Source: Gnetum montanum
Taxonomy: Eukaryota; Streptophyta; Gnetopsida; Gnetales; Gnetaceae
Reading direction: 5' to 3'
DNA: 64,000 nucleotides
Assembly: GCA_015680685.1 (NCBI GenBank)
Contig: MNCI01025456.1
Coordinates: 135,980-199,979 of the forward strand
How positions within the stretch are numbered: the stretch's first letter is position 1; each line of letters starts with the position of its first letter. The position numbers and the translations under genes are program-made. Of the stretch, positions 23,563-35,115 are shown in pieces. The notes under the pieces are model-generated. The model worked only from the letters and a program-made list of their open reading frames with translations. It did no database searches and had not been told where the DNA came from.

Positions 23563-24323
23563 AGTGGAATTCTAAAAAGATAAAATTTGCTAAAGAAAAA
23601 CTGAAGTGAGAAAAATTAGCTTCTATAGTCTTCCATGTTTTGTTGACTAATATAATTTTCCGTTAATTTTTCAGAAAGTTGGTTAAGAAACTGTTAGTTT
23701 TCTTGGTCCCATTAGGCATATGAAGTCTATTTTTACAACTTTTAGTCTTTGTCAACATTTTTTTTTATTGAAATCAACCTTCTCAATTGTAAAAGAGAAT
23801 TGGTATTACAAGCAGGAGGGAAGACTTTAATTCAAGAAATTACATATTATAATCTTTCTAATTCTTGAAACTTTTGCTATCATGAAGGATAGTTATTTAA
23901 TGTTAATCATTTCCTTCTCATGAAAAAAGATTTTGAAAAAAAGGAAAATTGTGTTGAAGTTGAATATAGCCAAAAATAATATGAAGTTGAAGATACGAAA
24001 AATCAAGTTAATGTTAATGATAAGAATGATCAAATGAAAATAAATAATTCAGAAGAGACAAAAGCTATTGTGTATAATGTTATTGCCATTAGAGAAATTA
24101 TTAAGTAGCTTGGATAGATAGATCATAAGGCTTTTTCTTTTCTTATTTGATAAGAATACTACTGATTCAAAAATCAAAACTAGTTTTGACAAGAAGGTTA
24201 CAGTTGATGATGATGATTTTTGATGTAACATCAATAACAAGCAAGGTGGTGAAGATCTTCCACAAGTGCTACCCATTTCTTGCTTTGTTACAAATATTGG
24301 TATTAAGCCACAACTCTCTATCT
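23563..24323. other. AT-rich interval before the first gap
   Basis: No clear gene. Lys-, Asp- and Ile-rich open pieces occur on the plus strand (23930-24320) without a recognisable motif, cut by the gap. Confidence 0.3.
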
Positions 24324-24952
24324 NNNNNNNNNNNNNNNNNNNNNNNNNNNNNNNNNNNNNNNNNNNNNNNNNNNNNNNNNNNNNNNNNNNNNNNNNNNNN
24401 NNNNNNNNNNNNNNNNNNNNNNNNNNNNNNNNNNNNNNNNNNNNNNNNNNNNNNNNNNNNNNNNNNNNNNNNNNNNNNNNNNNNNNNNNNNNNNNNNNNN
24501 NNNNNNNNNNNNNNNNNNNNNNNNNNNNNNNNNNNNNNNNNNNNNNNNNNNNNNNNNNNNNNNNNNNNNNNNNNNNNNNNNNNNNNNNNNNNNNNNNNNN
24601 NNNNNNNNNNNNNNNNNNNNNNNNNNNNNNNNNNNNNNNNNNNNNNNNNNNNNNNNNNNNNNNNNNNNNNNNNNNNNNNNNNNNNNNNNNNNNNNNNNNN
24701 NNNNNNNNNNNNNNNNNNNNNNNNNNNNNNNNNNNNNNNNNNNNNNNNNNNNNNNNNNNNNNNNNNNNNNNNNNNNNNNNNNNNNNNNNNNNNNNNNNNN
24801 NNNNNNNNNNNNNNNNNNNNNNNNNNNNNNNNNNNNNNNNNNNNNNNNNNNNNNNNNNNNNNNNNNNNNNNNNNNNNNNNNNNNNNNNNNNNNNNNNNNN
24901 NNNNNNNNNNNNNNNNNNNNNNNNNNNNNNNNNNNNNNNNNNNNNNNNNNNN
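24324..24952. other. Assembly gap (629 N)
   Basis: Undetermined bases. Open frames reported across it are artefacts. Confidence 1.
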
Positions 24953-25119
24953 AATCATTATTCAAACCTCCAAAACACCATCACAACTTTCAATTAAACT
25001 AGCAACCTTAATAGTATTTTGATTAGTAAAACATTAAATTTTTCATCATTTGCTTTAAAAAACGTTACATATACTACATTAAAATTTTTTAACTAAAACT
25101 TAAGCCTATGAAAGCTGCT

Positions 25120-25215
25120 ATGGGAACACACACATCATCATCATCTTAGTTTTATCCTAACAAAATGGATCAATTACACGAGTTATTCTTATTAAATTTT
25201 TAAATTTTTTTTGCT
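25120..25215 (-). mobile_element. RTE LINE tail fragment
   Basis: CATCATCATCATCTTAG followed by CCTAACAAAATGGATCAATTACACGAG resembles the LINE 3' tail at 11297-11370 (ATCATCATCATAG, then CTCAATAAAATAGAGTTGACTACATGAG), which suggests a very short 5'-truncated minus-strand copy. Confidence 0.4.
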
Positions 25216-26009
25216 AAGGTTTTTGAATTCTGCCAATGCCAATAAATAGCCCTTATAAGAATAGAGGAGGGCTAGCATCAAGTTGAGTTCTTATTCAAAT
25301 TTTGTATATTGTAAGTACATGAAATTAAGCTGAAAGCCATCCAAAAGTTAAGAATCTTTACATGAAAAAAGTACATGAAATCGTGTTGAAAGGCATCCAA
25401 AATAAGTGAAGAATTCTTACACTTCATGCTAGCAAATCTATGTAATCTTAATTGGTTTGTCCTGAAAATCAGTAGCACATTTATTTCTTTTTTTCATAAA
25501 TATGCTGCATACTGAACTTGATTTGTATACGCCGACAAGAGTTATGAGCAACGGTGAACTCCCAAAATACAGATATTAACCAACACAGTGTGACATTAAT
25601 AGTTTTAATGGAGCCCTTTTTCACTCGGTGGCAAAATACCGATTAATGCTGTCAAAATTAAATTTTGCAAGACCACAGTCACAAGTAATTTTAATGTGTA
25701 AGTAAATACCCGATGTAGGATAGAATTGAGTTTGGGTTCTCTTATTACCTGAATTAACGAGACCTAATATTTGTTTAAAAAAGAAAAGTTAAGAATCCTG
25801 GATTACAGTATTAGAATAATGTATATAAAAATGAATATAATGCACCTGAATTTTAGCTTAAGTCCTTCTTTCTTCGATCCGAGCAATTTAAGAATTCTTT
25901 GGTTTTTTTTTTCTTTTTTTCAAAAACTTATAACTCATAATTCTTTGTTTTTCCCCTTTTTCAAAAACTTATAACTCGGCCTCGCTGGAAAGAATCCAAA
26001 TAGCTACCG
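25216..26009. other. Unique AT-rich sequence
   Basis: No gene, LTR or repeat recognised. Homopolymer T runs near 25900-25925. Confidence 0.35.
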
Positions 26010-26051
26010 TACTTAATATACATTATATATACATTATATATATATATACTT
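26010..26051. repeat. AT microsatellite
   Basis: Alternating TA runs broken by two TACATTATATA units, then an uninterrupted TA run. Simple sequence. Confidence 0.85.
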
Positions 26052-27005
26052 AGGACACCCATGTATGGGTGATTTAAAAGCTTACTGTTGAGAGCTGTCA
26101 ATGCTGGTAAGAAGTCCATATGAAAAAAGAAGGTGGTTAGCATTAGTTTGGCGGCGGGTTGTAACACCATACCAAATCTTATTAATGAGTTATTTTTCAA
26201 ATTTTATAAGTTGTATGGTATTAGAAACTGCCAGTTTTAAAACCATGCTAAATCTTATAGATGAATTCCTTCTCACCGGCATTATCATCATCGCTCGTTG
26301 TAGTGTCCAGATGTATCTCTTCACAAAAGCTAATGATGAAAGATAAGTTCAAAATTTAATAAAAATTAAGTGAAAATGTCTACAACCTTGAAACACTTAG
26401 CAATGACCACTTATCCAAATTGCTGACATGTTAGGTTAGTGATATAAGGTTTTGCATAAAAACCAGGTACAATTCATAAGATAGGCAATCTAAATTATGG
26501 ATTAAAATTAATTTTGTAAAATGAATTCTAAAACTTCAAGGTTACAACAACATTACTATGAATCACAATTAGATATTAATACTCTTTATTCTTGAAAAAG
26601 TTAACACAATCAGATATTAAGGTTGAGTCTACCTACATTTAAAAGTTATTCCTAAGGTTTTAAAAATAGGAAATATTGTAACCCTAAAATATGCAATCTA
26701 GAAGTTTAGGCCTTGAATGTTATTTTAAAATTTTTGTTGTTTTCAGTAAATACCATAGAGGCCAAATTTTGCTGGTGAGATTAATATGATTTATTCATGT
26801 GAATTATTAAGCCTTTCTTGTGAATTTTCTACTATGGTTTAGATGAAAATGCTTCCTGATAAGCTGCTCCAAAATATTAAGTATGAATCCAAGTTGGATC
26901 TTGGCTTGGCTCTGCCTGAAAGTCATTATTTCAAGAAACTATGACAAAGAACTTTTTGCACAGGCTCCTACTCTAAATATTCTGTTGTAATCTGGCTGAA
27001 AAGGA

Positions 27006-27115
27006 TTTTGCATAGGTAATAAAATAGTAAGCATATATTCTAAGTTGGATCTTGGCTTCCTTTTGCATAGGTAATAAAATATTAAGCATATATTCTAAGT
27101 TGGATCTTGGCTTCC
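27006..27115 (+). repeat. Tandem duplication of 55 bp
   Basis: TTTTGCATAGGTAATAAAAT opens both 27006-27060 and 27061-27115; the two 55-base units differ at one base (AGTAAG versus ATTAAG). A weaker relative of its end (AAGTTGGATCTTGGCTTGG) occurs at about 26890. No coding context. Confidence 0.9.
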
Positions 27116-27573
27116 TTTTTCTTGGCCAATGGCATTGCCCCTGACACTGCAATTTTTGGTAGTAAAGATGATGGTGTAAGTGCTATAACTGTGTTTGCCT
27201 TAGTGATGGGTTTTCATTTAACTTTATGGATGAAATCTTTTTTAATGTTACCATATTACAAGATAGAATTTTAATTAGCTTTACTAACCCATAAATGATG
27301 TGCACCAAAACAAATAAAACAATAAGCTTCTTAAAGCCACTTCTCGTTCTCTTATTTGATTCAAATCCTTAGATTTGCTTTACATTAGGATAGACCCAAT
27401 CCTGCTAAGATATATAATAATGACCAAAAAGAGATGGTTTAAACTGTATTGTATCTTAGACTCTTAGAGATCATACCAAGAAGAAAGAAAGGGAAGACCT
27501 ATTCTTCAATGTTCTAATAATTTTGCGACAACATATGAAAACAAGGGAGCAAATCACAGTGTACATGAAAACT

Positions 27574-27638
27574 AGGTAACGAGATCCAACGTAACGAGAT
27601 TCAAATCCACTAAGAACCAGGTAACGAGATCCAACGTA
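27574..27638 (+). repeat. Short direct repeat, period 45
   Basis: AGGTAACGAGATCCAACGTA occurs at 27574-27593 and exactly again at 27619-27638, with an additional GTAACGAGAT immediately after the first copy. Confidence 0.85.
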
Positions 27639-28062
27639 GCATTTGAACTATCTAGTCATTGGTTTGAACTAGAATCCAACTAGTCTACATACAGAACAAG
27701 CAAAAATCTACGCAATGCTAACGCGTGCTAAGGGTTGCTTCTTCCAAACAAAACTTTAAACTGGTGTTATCTCGCATTCCAAGATGTAAACTGGATTGAA
27801 AAGAAAGAGACACAATTATCATCCTAATCATATGCTTGTGGATTGGCTTCTCTGATTGTCTTGTTTTAGAAGGCATCTACCCTTTGACGCACCCAGTCTG
27901 GGCTCCATGGGGACAGTTAGAGGCTTGTGAGATCTGAAAAACATTGACATAAAATATCTCACTTAGATGACCCACCAATTACAGTGATAAAATCTATAGA
28001 AAATTTAAAGCCGCTCAAGTCAACATTCCAGAGGAATGTCAAAAAACGTAAGGTTGGAGATT

Positions 28063-29872
28063 TTACTTCTTCGGTAGGAATGGTTTGTCAAAAAATGGCA
28101 TGATTTGAGCAAGGGGAACCATATGCTTGGGTAACTTCCTAATTTCTTCTTTTCAACTTTCTGCAAACAAAACATTTCAACCAATGTCATGTACATTCTA
28201 AAAATTCATCATAGAAATGTGGGCAAGTATGTTTCTTACCTTTCGCATTCTTTCTTCCACTAACTTCTATTCTTTGATGTATTTTTGCTTCCTTTTCATC
28301 TACTCCCAATAAAACAAAAATTCCAAATTTAGAAGAGTACTACTATTTAAGAAATGAGTAGTAATGCAAAACAAAAATTTAATTAAACATTGTATGCACA
28401 TTTTTTGAGTAAAGCAGATTAGGGAATTACCTTGATATCAAACCCTGCTCTTTCCTGAGCTCTAATTTCTGAGTAAAGTTTCAAGTTCAGTGGCTTTGTG
28501 TTCTCCTTAACAGGAGGCTTTGGCGGATGCTGTAAAATCTTTGATTTAGTTTATAAAAATAATTATAAAAAATTTTGAACTGCAGAGAATGAGGTCACAG
28601 TAATCCTACCTCTTGCTTTATATTTTCATTTTTCACTCTGCACAATAATCAAAACATTAAACTACAGAAACTAAAATCACAAGCAACAGAAAATTCATAT
28701 CGTGAAAATCATATATGGATTTCAGGAATTAAAAAAACAAAGAGCACCATTGATCATTTGAAGTATTTTCACTGGTTGGCCCAGCTGAAACAGGCTCCTC
28801 AGTGTCCAATGCACAATCCTCACAATCAAAGTAAATTTCACTGGTTGCTTCTGTTTTCAAGCAAACAAATTTCATGAATTTTTCCGGTAAATAATATAGC
28901 AGAATGATCAAGTATTCAAGAAATCCAAAAGGGGAAAAGAAAAAGAAGGAAAAAGGAAAGGAAAAAAAAAACAATGAAACACGGATGAAAACCCAGACTG
29001 GAAGTGGAAATAGCAAAGTAAAGAGAAAAGAAAAGAATTCTGTATTCCACTTGTTATTCAAGATGAAAACAGTCCCGAGAAGACTTTTGACTGTAAACAC
29101 TAAAACCAGGGAAACATGGATTGCAAAAGATGGCCAGATGGTCAAGGGTAACAAACTTCCACAAACGTCTGTTGCTGTGTCTCCAGATGGTCAAGGGTTG
29201 TAAGGTTTATATGAAACCTTGCGGTAAAGGGTCATGGTTTTAAAAAAAAAAACATAAGTTTGTTTAAACGTGACATTAGTTCGGTACTCTGGTTTCCTTC
29301 AGCTAACAATATTGACATGACAAGTTTTCTTTCAAATACCTATCAAATACGTATCATTGCCTGAAGTTTCCAAAACAAAACAAAACCAAGAAAATACAGC
29401 TACCTAATGGTCGCAATTAAACATCACGTGACCCAAATACAGAAACCGTTTTGTCCAAGTCAAAAACTCATTCAAGAAGACAAAATCGCATAGTAGTAGT
29501 AGACGTTTCTGAAGAATTGTTTTCTGGTAACCTAGATTTCCTGGATCAACATATGATTTCCTGGATGAACATATGAATGAAAAACATCCATTGTAACGTC
29601 AACTTCTAGCCGGTGATGTTGAAACGATGTTCTCAAGGATAAAACAGATCTAACGAGACCAACCAGTCATTTTCCTGTTTGTTGAGCCCAAAACGTAGAC
29701 TAAATACGGTGCATAAATCCAAAAATTTGCAGACAGTGGTATCTTATGGTACAAACAAAGACGAAGGAAAAAAAGAAAACGAAGGTTAAAAATTGTAGAA
29801 AAATGCGAACGCACCGATCCCAATGACGGATTCCTGAAGCAAGCTTGGATGCTGGGTCGTTATGTTCTCCAT
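28063..29872 (-). CDS. TPX2-domain (WVD2-like) microtubule-associated protein gene, possibly decaying
   Basis: Minus-strand exons. The last (28148-28063) encodes EEIRK, VPLAQIMPFFDKPFLPKK and a stop, a close match to the conserved end of the TPX2 domain. Exon 28529-28431 encodes a Lys/Pro-rich lead and LYSEIRAQERAGFDIK, the TPX2 entry block. Exon 28303-28240 encodes an intervening Lys/Glu helix. Small upstream exons at 28637-28610 and 28850-28748 have GT/AG borders, and 29872-29815 could be the first coding exon. TPX2/WVD2 proteins bind and organise cortical and spindle microtubules. Two joins do not keep frame as I read them (a stop at the 28748/28637 join and one base missing at the start of exon 28303). 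It is either a pseudogene or I have misplaced borders. The domain itself is secure; the 5' half is weak. Confidence 0.65.
29535..29574 (+). repeat. Tandem 20-bp duplication
   Basis: GATTTCCTGGATCAACATAT is followed directly by the same unit with C-to-G at one position. It lies in the first proposed intron of the TPX2-domain gene. Confidence 0.85.
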
Positions 29873-30049
29873 TTTCACTGTCAAAATCTAACACAAGCTG
29901 TAGCAAAATGGAAGTAAAGCTACTACTCCTGCAATAATACTGAAAATTGCTATCAAAGACGAAGCATCTCCAAATAGCAACAGTGACCAAAGAGAGAAAG
30001 AGCTTCTTTGAACCCGGGCTTGCACTTTTTGTCAGGCTAACTTGTGGTT

Positions 30050-30060
30050 CTATATATAAT
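30050..30060 (-). promoter_or_regulatory. Candidate TATA box of the TPX2-domain gene
   Basis: ATTATATATA on the minus strand lies about 180 bases upstream of the proposed start codon (29872), with a CT-rich stretch (29985-30010 read on the minus strand) between, as in many plant core promoters and leaders. Confidence 0.35.
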
Positions 30061-30474
30061 TCAGCGTTCCCTGACCGACCGTTGATCAACAGCTGCATTT
30101 TCAAATAAATAAATAAAGATGTATATTTTTTGATCGGTATTTGCCCAATGCATGGGATTGTCGCTTAAAATTTAAGCAAGTTGGAAAATAGGATTCTCAC
30201 GTTTAACCGGAAAACAAATGGAAAACCCATAAACTTTTTGTTTTAAAAAAATTAAAATGTCGGTGTGCAATTCTGTTAAGGGTTTTCTGGCTAAACTGGT
30301 AAGGGTTCCTTGGGACCAAATTCAGCGAGATTTAGGTTGCCCAATGTCCAATGTAGCCCATACGTTTCTAAATGTAATAACTATACCGAATAATGTTGCA
30401 ATTACTTTGAAAAACCAGAATCATATCTTATAAGTTGCAAAACCTATATTTAGGTTCTAAAATTCTATTTTTAT

Positions 30475-30974
30475 AATTACCAATTTTGCTACCATACAAT
30501 GCCATGAATTTCATGCTATTTCTAACATAGGCATGCATTAATATTCATGCATTAATATTTTATTTTGTAAATAGCTAATGCTAATAGAACTTGTTATTAT
30601 ACAATTTTACTATTTATTTTAATTTAATTTCTAGTTTTATAAGTGCACATTAGCTTTATTGGATTTATAATTCCCTTTATTACTTAAAATTTAAAATTTC
30701 TTAAGCATCCTACATAAAAGTTGACTTATATATTATACCTCAAAATAATTAAATTCATATATTTCTTTCCTAAAAATTTTAATAGACTCCACTAACAACA
30801 TATGTTTAATCTTAAATTTACTTATAATTATTTAAAAATTTATTTTTCATATAATATTAAAATGAAATTTTTATTATATGTGAGGAACTTCTAAATTAAA
30901 AGAATGGACCACTAAATTTAATTTTAACCATTCAGATATGGTTATACTTAAAACTAGTAAAATTTAAATAAAAT
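30475..30974 (+). repeat. Unclassified dispersed repeat, copy 1 (500 bp)
   Basis: Matches 43172-43657 over its full length in the same orientation with few differences. The main difference is a 14-base duplication (ATTCATGCATTAAT) in this copy. Very AT-rich, no open frame, no obvious terminal inverted repeats or target duplication. At the right end this copy switches to GTCATCATAGCG, while copy 2 continues for another 25 AT-rich bases. Confidence 0.85.
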
Positions 30975-31289
30975 GTCATCATAGCGATGTCAATGTTGCA
31001 CAAAATGGAAAGCTTGTACACCTTCTTGATGAGGCCATTTTGGCGCTTGGAGAAGGTAACCTACCGGTTTGCGTGGTTCTCGATTTTCTTTATCTGGATC
31101 TTAACTCTGCCCATGTTTAGGAAGGCAACAGGGCCAGGACAGAACAAGCATAGGAACAGAAGCAAGAAAGAGAAAGGAATAGAGAAGAAACGAAACGAAA
31201 GCAAGGAAAATCTCAACAAAGGAAAAAAAGAATGGAATGAGAGAATGAAATGAAGAGAAAAAAAAGACTCAAAGTTTTGGACACCTCAA
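30975..31289. other. Short unassigned stretch
   Basis: A plus-strand open frame (30987-31253, 88 codons) begins with a hydrophobic segment and ends in a Lys/Glu/Asn-rich low-complexity tail. No motif recognised. The purine-rich end (31140-31265) precedes an LTR. Confidence 0.3.
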
Positions 31290-32183
31290 GGTCTGAAACA
31301 GGATAGCGAGGAAGAATAGTGAGGGTTTTTAGGATACCTTAGCAGTAGTGGGGAAGAGATACCTTAGCCACAACATCATGTACACAATGTCAGGGCTTGG
31401 CTACAACATTGCATATGGAACATCAGGGTATATACCCTATGTCTATAAATACTATGCATGAGCTCTGGTTTTCACATCAGTTTTTGATCATTTTCTAGTC
31501 AGAGTAGCGAAGCTCTTGCCATTTATTTTCCTTTTAGAGTTAGAATATTTTTTGAGTGCTCGCAGAAGGAGTCTAAGTATGTACGGTTCTTCGTTCAAGC
31601 ACTGATGTACCTGAGCATAGTAGTATGAGGGGAATAAAATGAACTCTTTTGATAATCCTTGCATCACTGAGAATAACTTAATATTTTCTTTATTGCACTT
31701 TAATTTTATGTTCTTTACTTTAATGCATTTGAATTAAGTGATTTATTTTTAGTTGTTAATGAACATGAGCATGAGCACTTCGAGCAGTCATATAGTACTT
31801 GTTAACCCAACAATGCTTAACGTTTGATAGCCCAACAATGCTATATGTGTTCAAGATGTGTTCAAGAAGGTTGAATGGTTACTTGTGTTAGGCTAGATAG
31901 ACAATAACAAACTAGATTTTAAATTACTCTACTCTTCATTCATTTTGTAGGCAATTAGATCTATAAAATATAAAATAAGAAAAATCGTATACCTCAATTA
32001 CACTTAAACCATACCCTTAAACCTAGTGTAGTTGGGAAGACAATGAATATTTGCAACATCCATTTTACTCCCTAAAAGAGCTAGTATACTAGATAACTGT
32101 AGGTCCATGGAATTCAACTCGATTACACATAAACACGTTAGTGATTTATATGGTTGAGCATAGGGGTACCTAGCCACTCATCA
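31290..32183 (+). mobile_element. Gypsy element C, 5' LTR (outer end uncertain)
   Basis: Contains a TATA box (TATAAATA, 31444-31451), the AGTAGCGAAGCTCTTGCCATTTAT block shared with LTR H (minus strand, about 63340-63365), the TTGGGAAGACAATGAA block (32030) and the family end CTAGCCACTCATCA (32183), followed at once by a primer-binding site. I could not locate the exact 5' TG. Confidence 0.7.
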
Positions 32184-32184
32184 T

Positions 32185-32202
32185 TGGCGTCATTGCACGG
32201 GA
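32185..32202 (+). other. Primer-binding site of gypsy element C
   Basis: TGGCGTCATTGCACGGGA aligns with the tRNA-Asp type site TGGCGCCGTTGCCGGGGA with four changes, immediately after the LTR end. Confidence 0.7.
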
Positions 32203-32343
32203 ACTTTTTGTTGTTTGGTGTACTATCTAGGACCTAGTGAAAAGTATCTAAATCGTTGGAATGAACCTTAGAGTCATATCTTATTTTACCATTACTATAA
32301 AAAATTGTCAAAGCACATTGTGATTTTTATTCACTGACTAAAA

Positions 32344-33210
32344 ATGTCTTCTTCTCATAGGAGCACTTATCATGCATTGCCTCAATAATATCGAATTGTA
32401 TATACTCATCCTGATGAGTATGTACCAAACTTCACCTTCATCCTGCACCAAGATGAATAGTTGTAGTTGTGTGACATGGAGGGTAACATTGTGTTACTGC
32501 TTGATCAAACTGTTCATGCAATGGTCTACAAAATGCTCACATGATGTGGTCTCTAAGACTACCATGGGGAGTATATTGTGCAAGATACTGACACTAAGGA
32601 TTATCATCCCACTAAAGCACAACATTTATGGGATTGACCGCTAGAGCAATGCTATGAATTTTTGAAGGGAAAGGGACTTAATGATTCTCCATTCCTATTG
32701 TACCAACAAGCTAGTCGGAAACCCTTCTCTAGGGATTTTTCATTCAATGAGAATTCTCTCTTTCACTTCGATGGTGGAGGTCAAAATCAAAACTTGCACT
32801 CCACAATTTACAATCTTGATTCTAGTAATAAAGGATCCAATGACAAAGAAGGATCTAGAGGCACAAGTCAAGATAGGGATGTAGATAAGAAGCAAGATCA
32901 TGATCATGATCATGATCGCCAAAGAGGTGGAAGTAGGTGTTGTGATGGTGTTAGTTCTCCTTCCTCTTCCCCTTTGTCATCTCCTTCTTCTTCTAGCTAT
33001 GATCATGACCACAGAAGGTGAGACCATGATGGAGATGATCAAAATGAAAGAAATGACTAATGTGACCAAAATGATCAAAGGGATCATTGAGAAAGACAAG
33101 ATCAGGGGCACAGATGTTCAAGAGAGGTATAACATCATGAATGAAGGGTTAGTAGAGGGCATTGTAGGCACCATGATCAAGGCCTCAATGAGCCTCTACT
33201 TGCCTAAAAT
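32344..33210 (+). pseudogene. Gypsy element C: left half of gag
   Basis: ATG at 32344 opens a broken gag that parallels element D: His-Pro-Asp-Glu-Tyr-Val-Pro-Asn-Phe-Thr-Phe (32404), then a Gly-Asp-Asn-type block, and an Asp/His/Arg/Ser-rich linker that is open for 119 codons (32662-33021). It stops mid-gag at 33210, before the Retrotrans_gag core. The final 137 bases reappear as the start of gag half B at 19841. The remainder of this element is absent here. Confidence 0.75.
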
Positions 33211-34479
33211 TGTTGGCACATTTGGCAATTTCATGGAACAGTTGGCATTATGATTGAAAGGGGATTTCATTTATCGTTTGTTCTATATTGATTTAAGAGA
33301 GAGATGATCTACCCATCCAAACATTTTTACATTGAATTTTTTAAAAAAGAACAATGTATGGTTGAAAATTTAGAAGTAAACATGTAGCTTTGAGGTTATG
33401 GGTTGATGGGTGTTTTGGAGAAGTTATTCACTGTTAAAGAAAATGCTATTCAGACCTTCTTGGGATATGAAATTAAAGTGCCAAATTATTCCTTTATTGG
33501 AGATTGGAAGATAGTACAATAGCAAACAAGGAATTATATTATTTACCCAAGAAAGCATTGGTGGAGAACATGATAAAAATTTGAATAATGCTGAAAACAA
33601 TCACTGGAAGAGTCCTAAATTAAAATAAAAATCAAAGGTTTCCAAGGACAAAGCCCCACATTCGACTTCATCCATAGAAAGAATGCCATCCTGAGTGTGA
33701 ATATAGATAAAATAGATGAATCAGAGCTGCAGATGGTGATAGAAAAAGCTGTTGTGTTTCTCAACCAACATGGCCACACTATAATGGACTATACTAGCAA
33801 TGTAGACGTAGCAGTGTAGACGTATCTTGCAGCCTTGGGTGCTATGTCATATTCTTGGAATTTCTGAATCTCAACCTGCAAAATAAACATTTGAGATCTT
33901 TACACAAATCTGCTTTCTTATTCTCTTCTTTCTATTTCCATTGAATCTCGCTCTATTTCTAGTTTTCTTGTAGAACTATCTCTTTCTCTGGGGAAAATTA
34001 GAAGTAGATTAGTAAAGTTGTGCTCAAATATTTTTGCAAAACTTTATTTTTTATAAATAATTATTATAAGGACTGCATAGACTAGGCAATTGAACAAAAT
34101 AGGAACTCTCAACAACTCACAGTACTTTGCAAAGTTGGCTGAATCTCTTTAAGATAAGTCATTTATAGTTTTACACACAACCCAATCATTTCATTTTTCA
34201 CAACAGAACACCACAACAGTACACACACATACTCACATTAACTACTGAGTCTATTTGGAGGTATCTGGGCCTTGGTGTTGCCAGAATACTAGCAAGCACC
34301 TAAATCCTATTCAAGGATACTCATTGGCTGTCACGTCCCAAACGATCGCCGATAGTTCTTTTGGCTCTAGAAGGAGGGCTGAAAATTTAGCTTCTAAGTT
34401 CATAAGCCTTATAATTTTAGCACATCAATAATTCTTTGTTACTATAAAAGCTTAAGAAGTTAAATACTATTTTTAGTTC
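33211..34479. other. Interval without recognised gene; probable leader of element F
   Basis: 33211-34080 has only short broken frames. 34100-34479 precedes gag of element F and is probably its leader or LTR end, but I see no convincing primer-binding site or LTR end. Confidence 0.35.
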
Positions 34480-35115
34480 ATGACCAAGGAGATTGATAGT
34501 TTGGAAAATTTAAAAGTTTCAAAAGATATTCTTGATTCTAAGATTGATTCTTCATCAGAAGAAGAACAAAAGAAAGTTTTTGAATTGGGAACAAGTAGTG
34601 GAGTGAAAACTAGAAGATCAAGAAGATCACCCATTATATCTGGTTTATCGATTTATAAGAGAATATCTAGAAAGTCTAAGAGTTCAACTATCCAAAGGAA
34701 TAGGATGGCAAATCCTTGGCAAAGAGTTACACCATTAGGATTTCAAAATTACAATGATATTCTTAAGGTAGTTTACAAATATTTTCCTGAGCCTTTCATT
34801 CCTGGAAAAGCTTATTTAGCTGAAGAATATATTCACATGTTTGAGTTAGCTTTAGCTCATGCAAATATTCAACATCAAGTTCAAGCTTGTAGGTTGTTTG
34901 TATCAAATTTAAAAGATATGACTCAGATTTGGTATTCGAACTTACAAAATAATAGTATTACAAGTTGGGATGACATGAAGAATCTTTTCTTAGCCCAGTT
35001 TGGTAATCAATTAGATCAACAACAATTATACTATGAGTTGATACAAGCTAAGCAAGGAGTTAAAGAGTCAATTAGAGATTTTAACATGAAGTTTCAACGA
35101 ATTTGTGGGCTTTAA
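34480..35115 (+). pseudogene. Gypsy element F, gag (truncated, open)
   Basis: A 211-codon open frame. An acidic/Ser-rich N-terminus and Arg-rich segment (residues 40-70) are followed by a Retrotrans_gag domain with Trp-Tyr-Ser-Asn-Leu, Trp-Asp-Asp-Met-Lys and Phe-Leu-Ala-Gln-Phe-Gly (residues 155-178). The zinc-knuckle part is missing: the frame runs into sequence that belongs just before RT. Gag would form the particle. Well-preserved compared with element A, and from a different family (low similarity to gag of C, D and E). Confidence 0.8.

Noticed and set aside
24147-25022. Long open frames across the first gap
   Set aside because: Almost all residues are undetermined bases; the same holds for frames over 46424-47455.
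28904-29203. Plus-strand 99-codon Lys-rich frame
   Set aside because: Low-complexity purine-rich sequence antisense to the TPX2-domain gene, with no domain.
30987-31253. 88-codon frame as a small membrane protein
   Set aside because: The tail is a purine-rich low-complexity tract bordering an LTR; no start context or homology visible.
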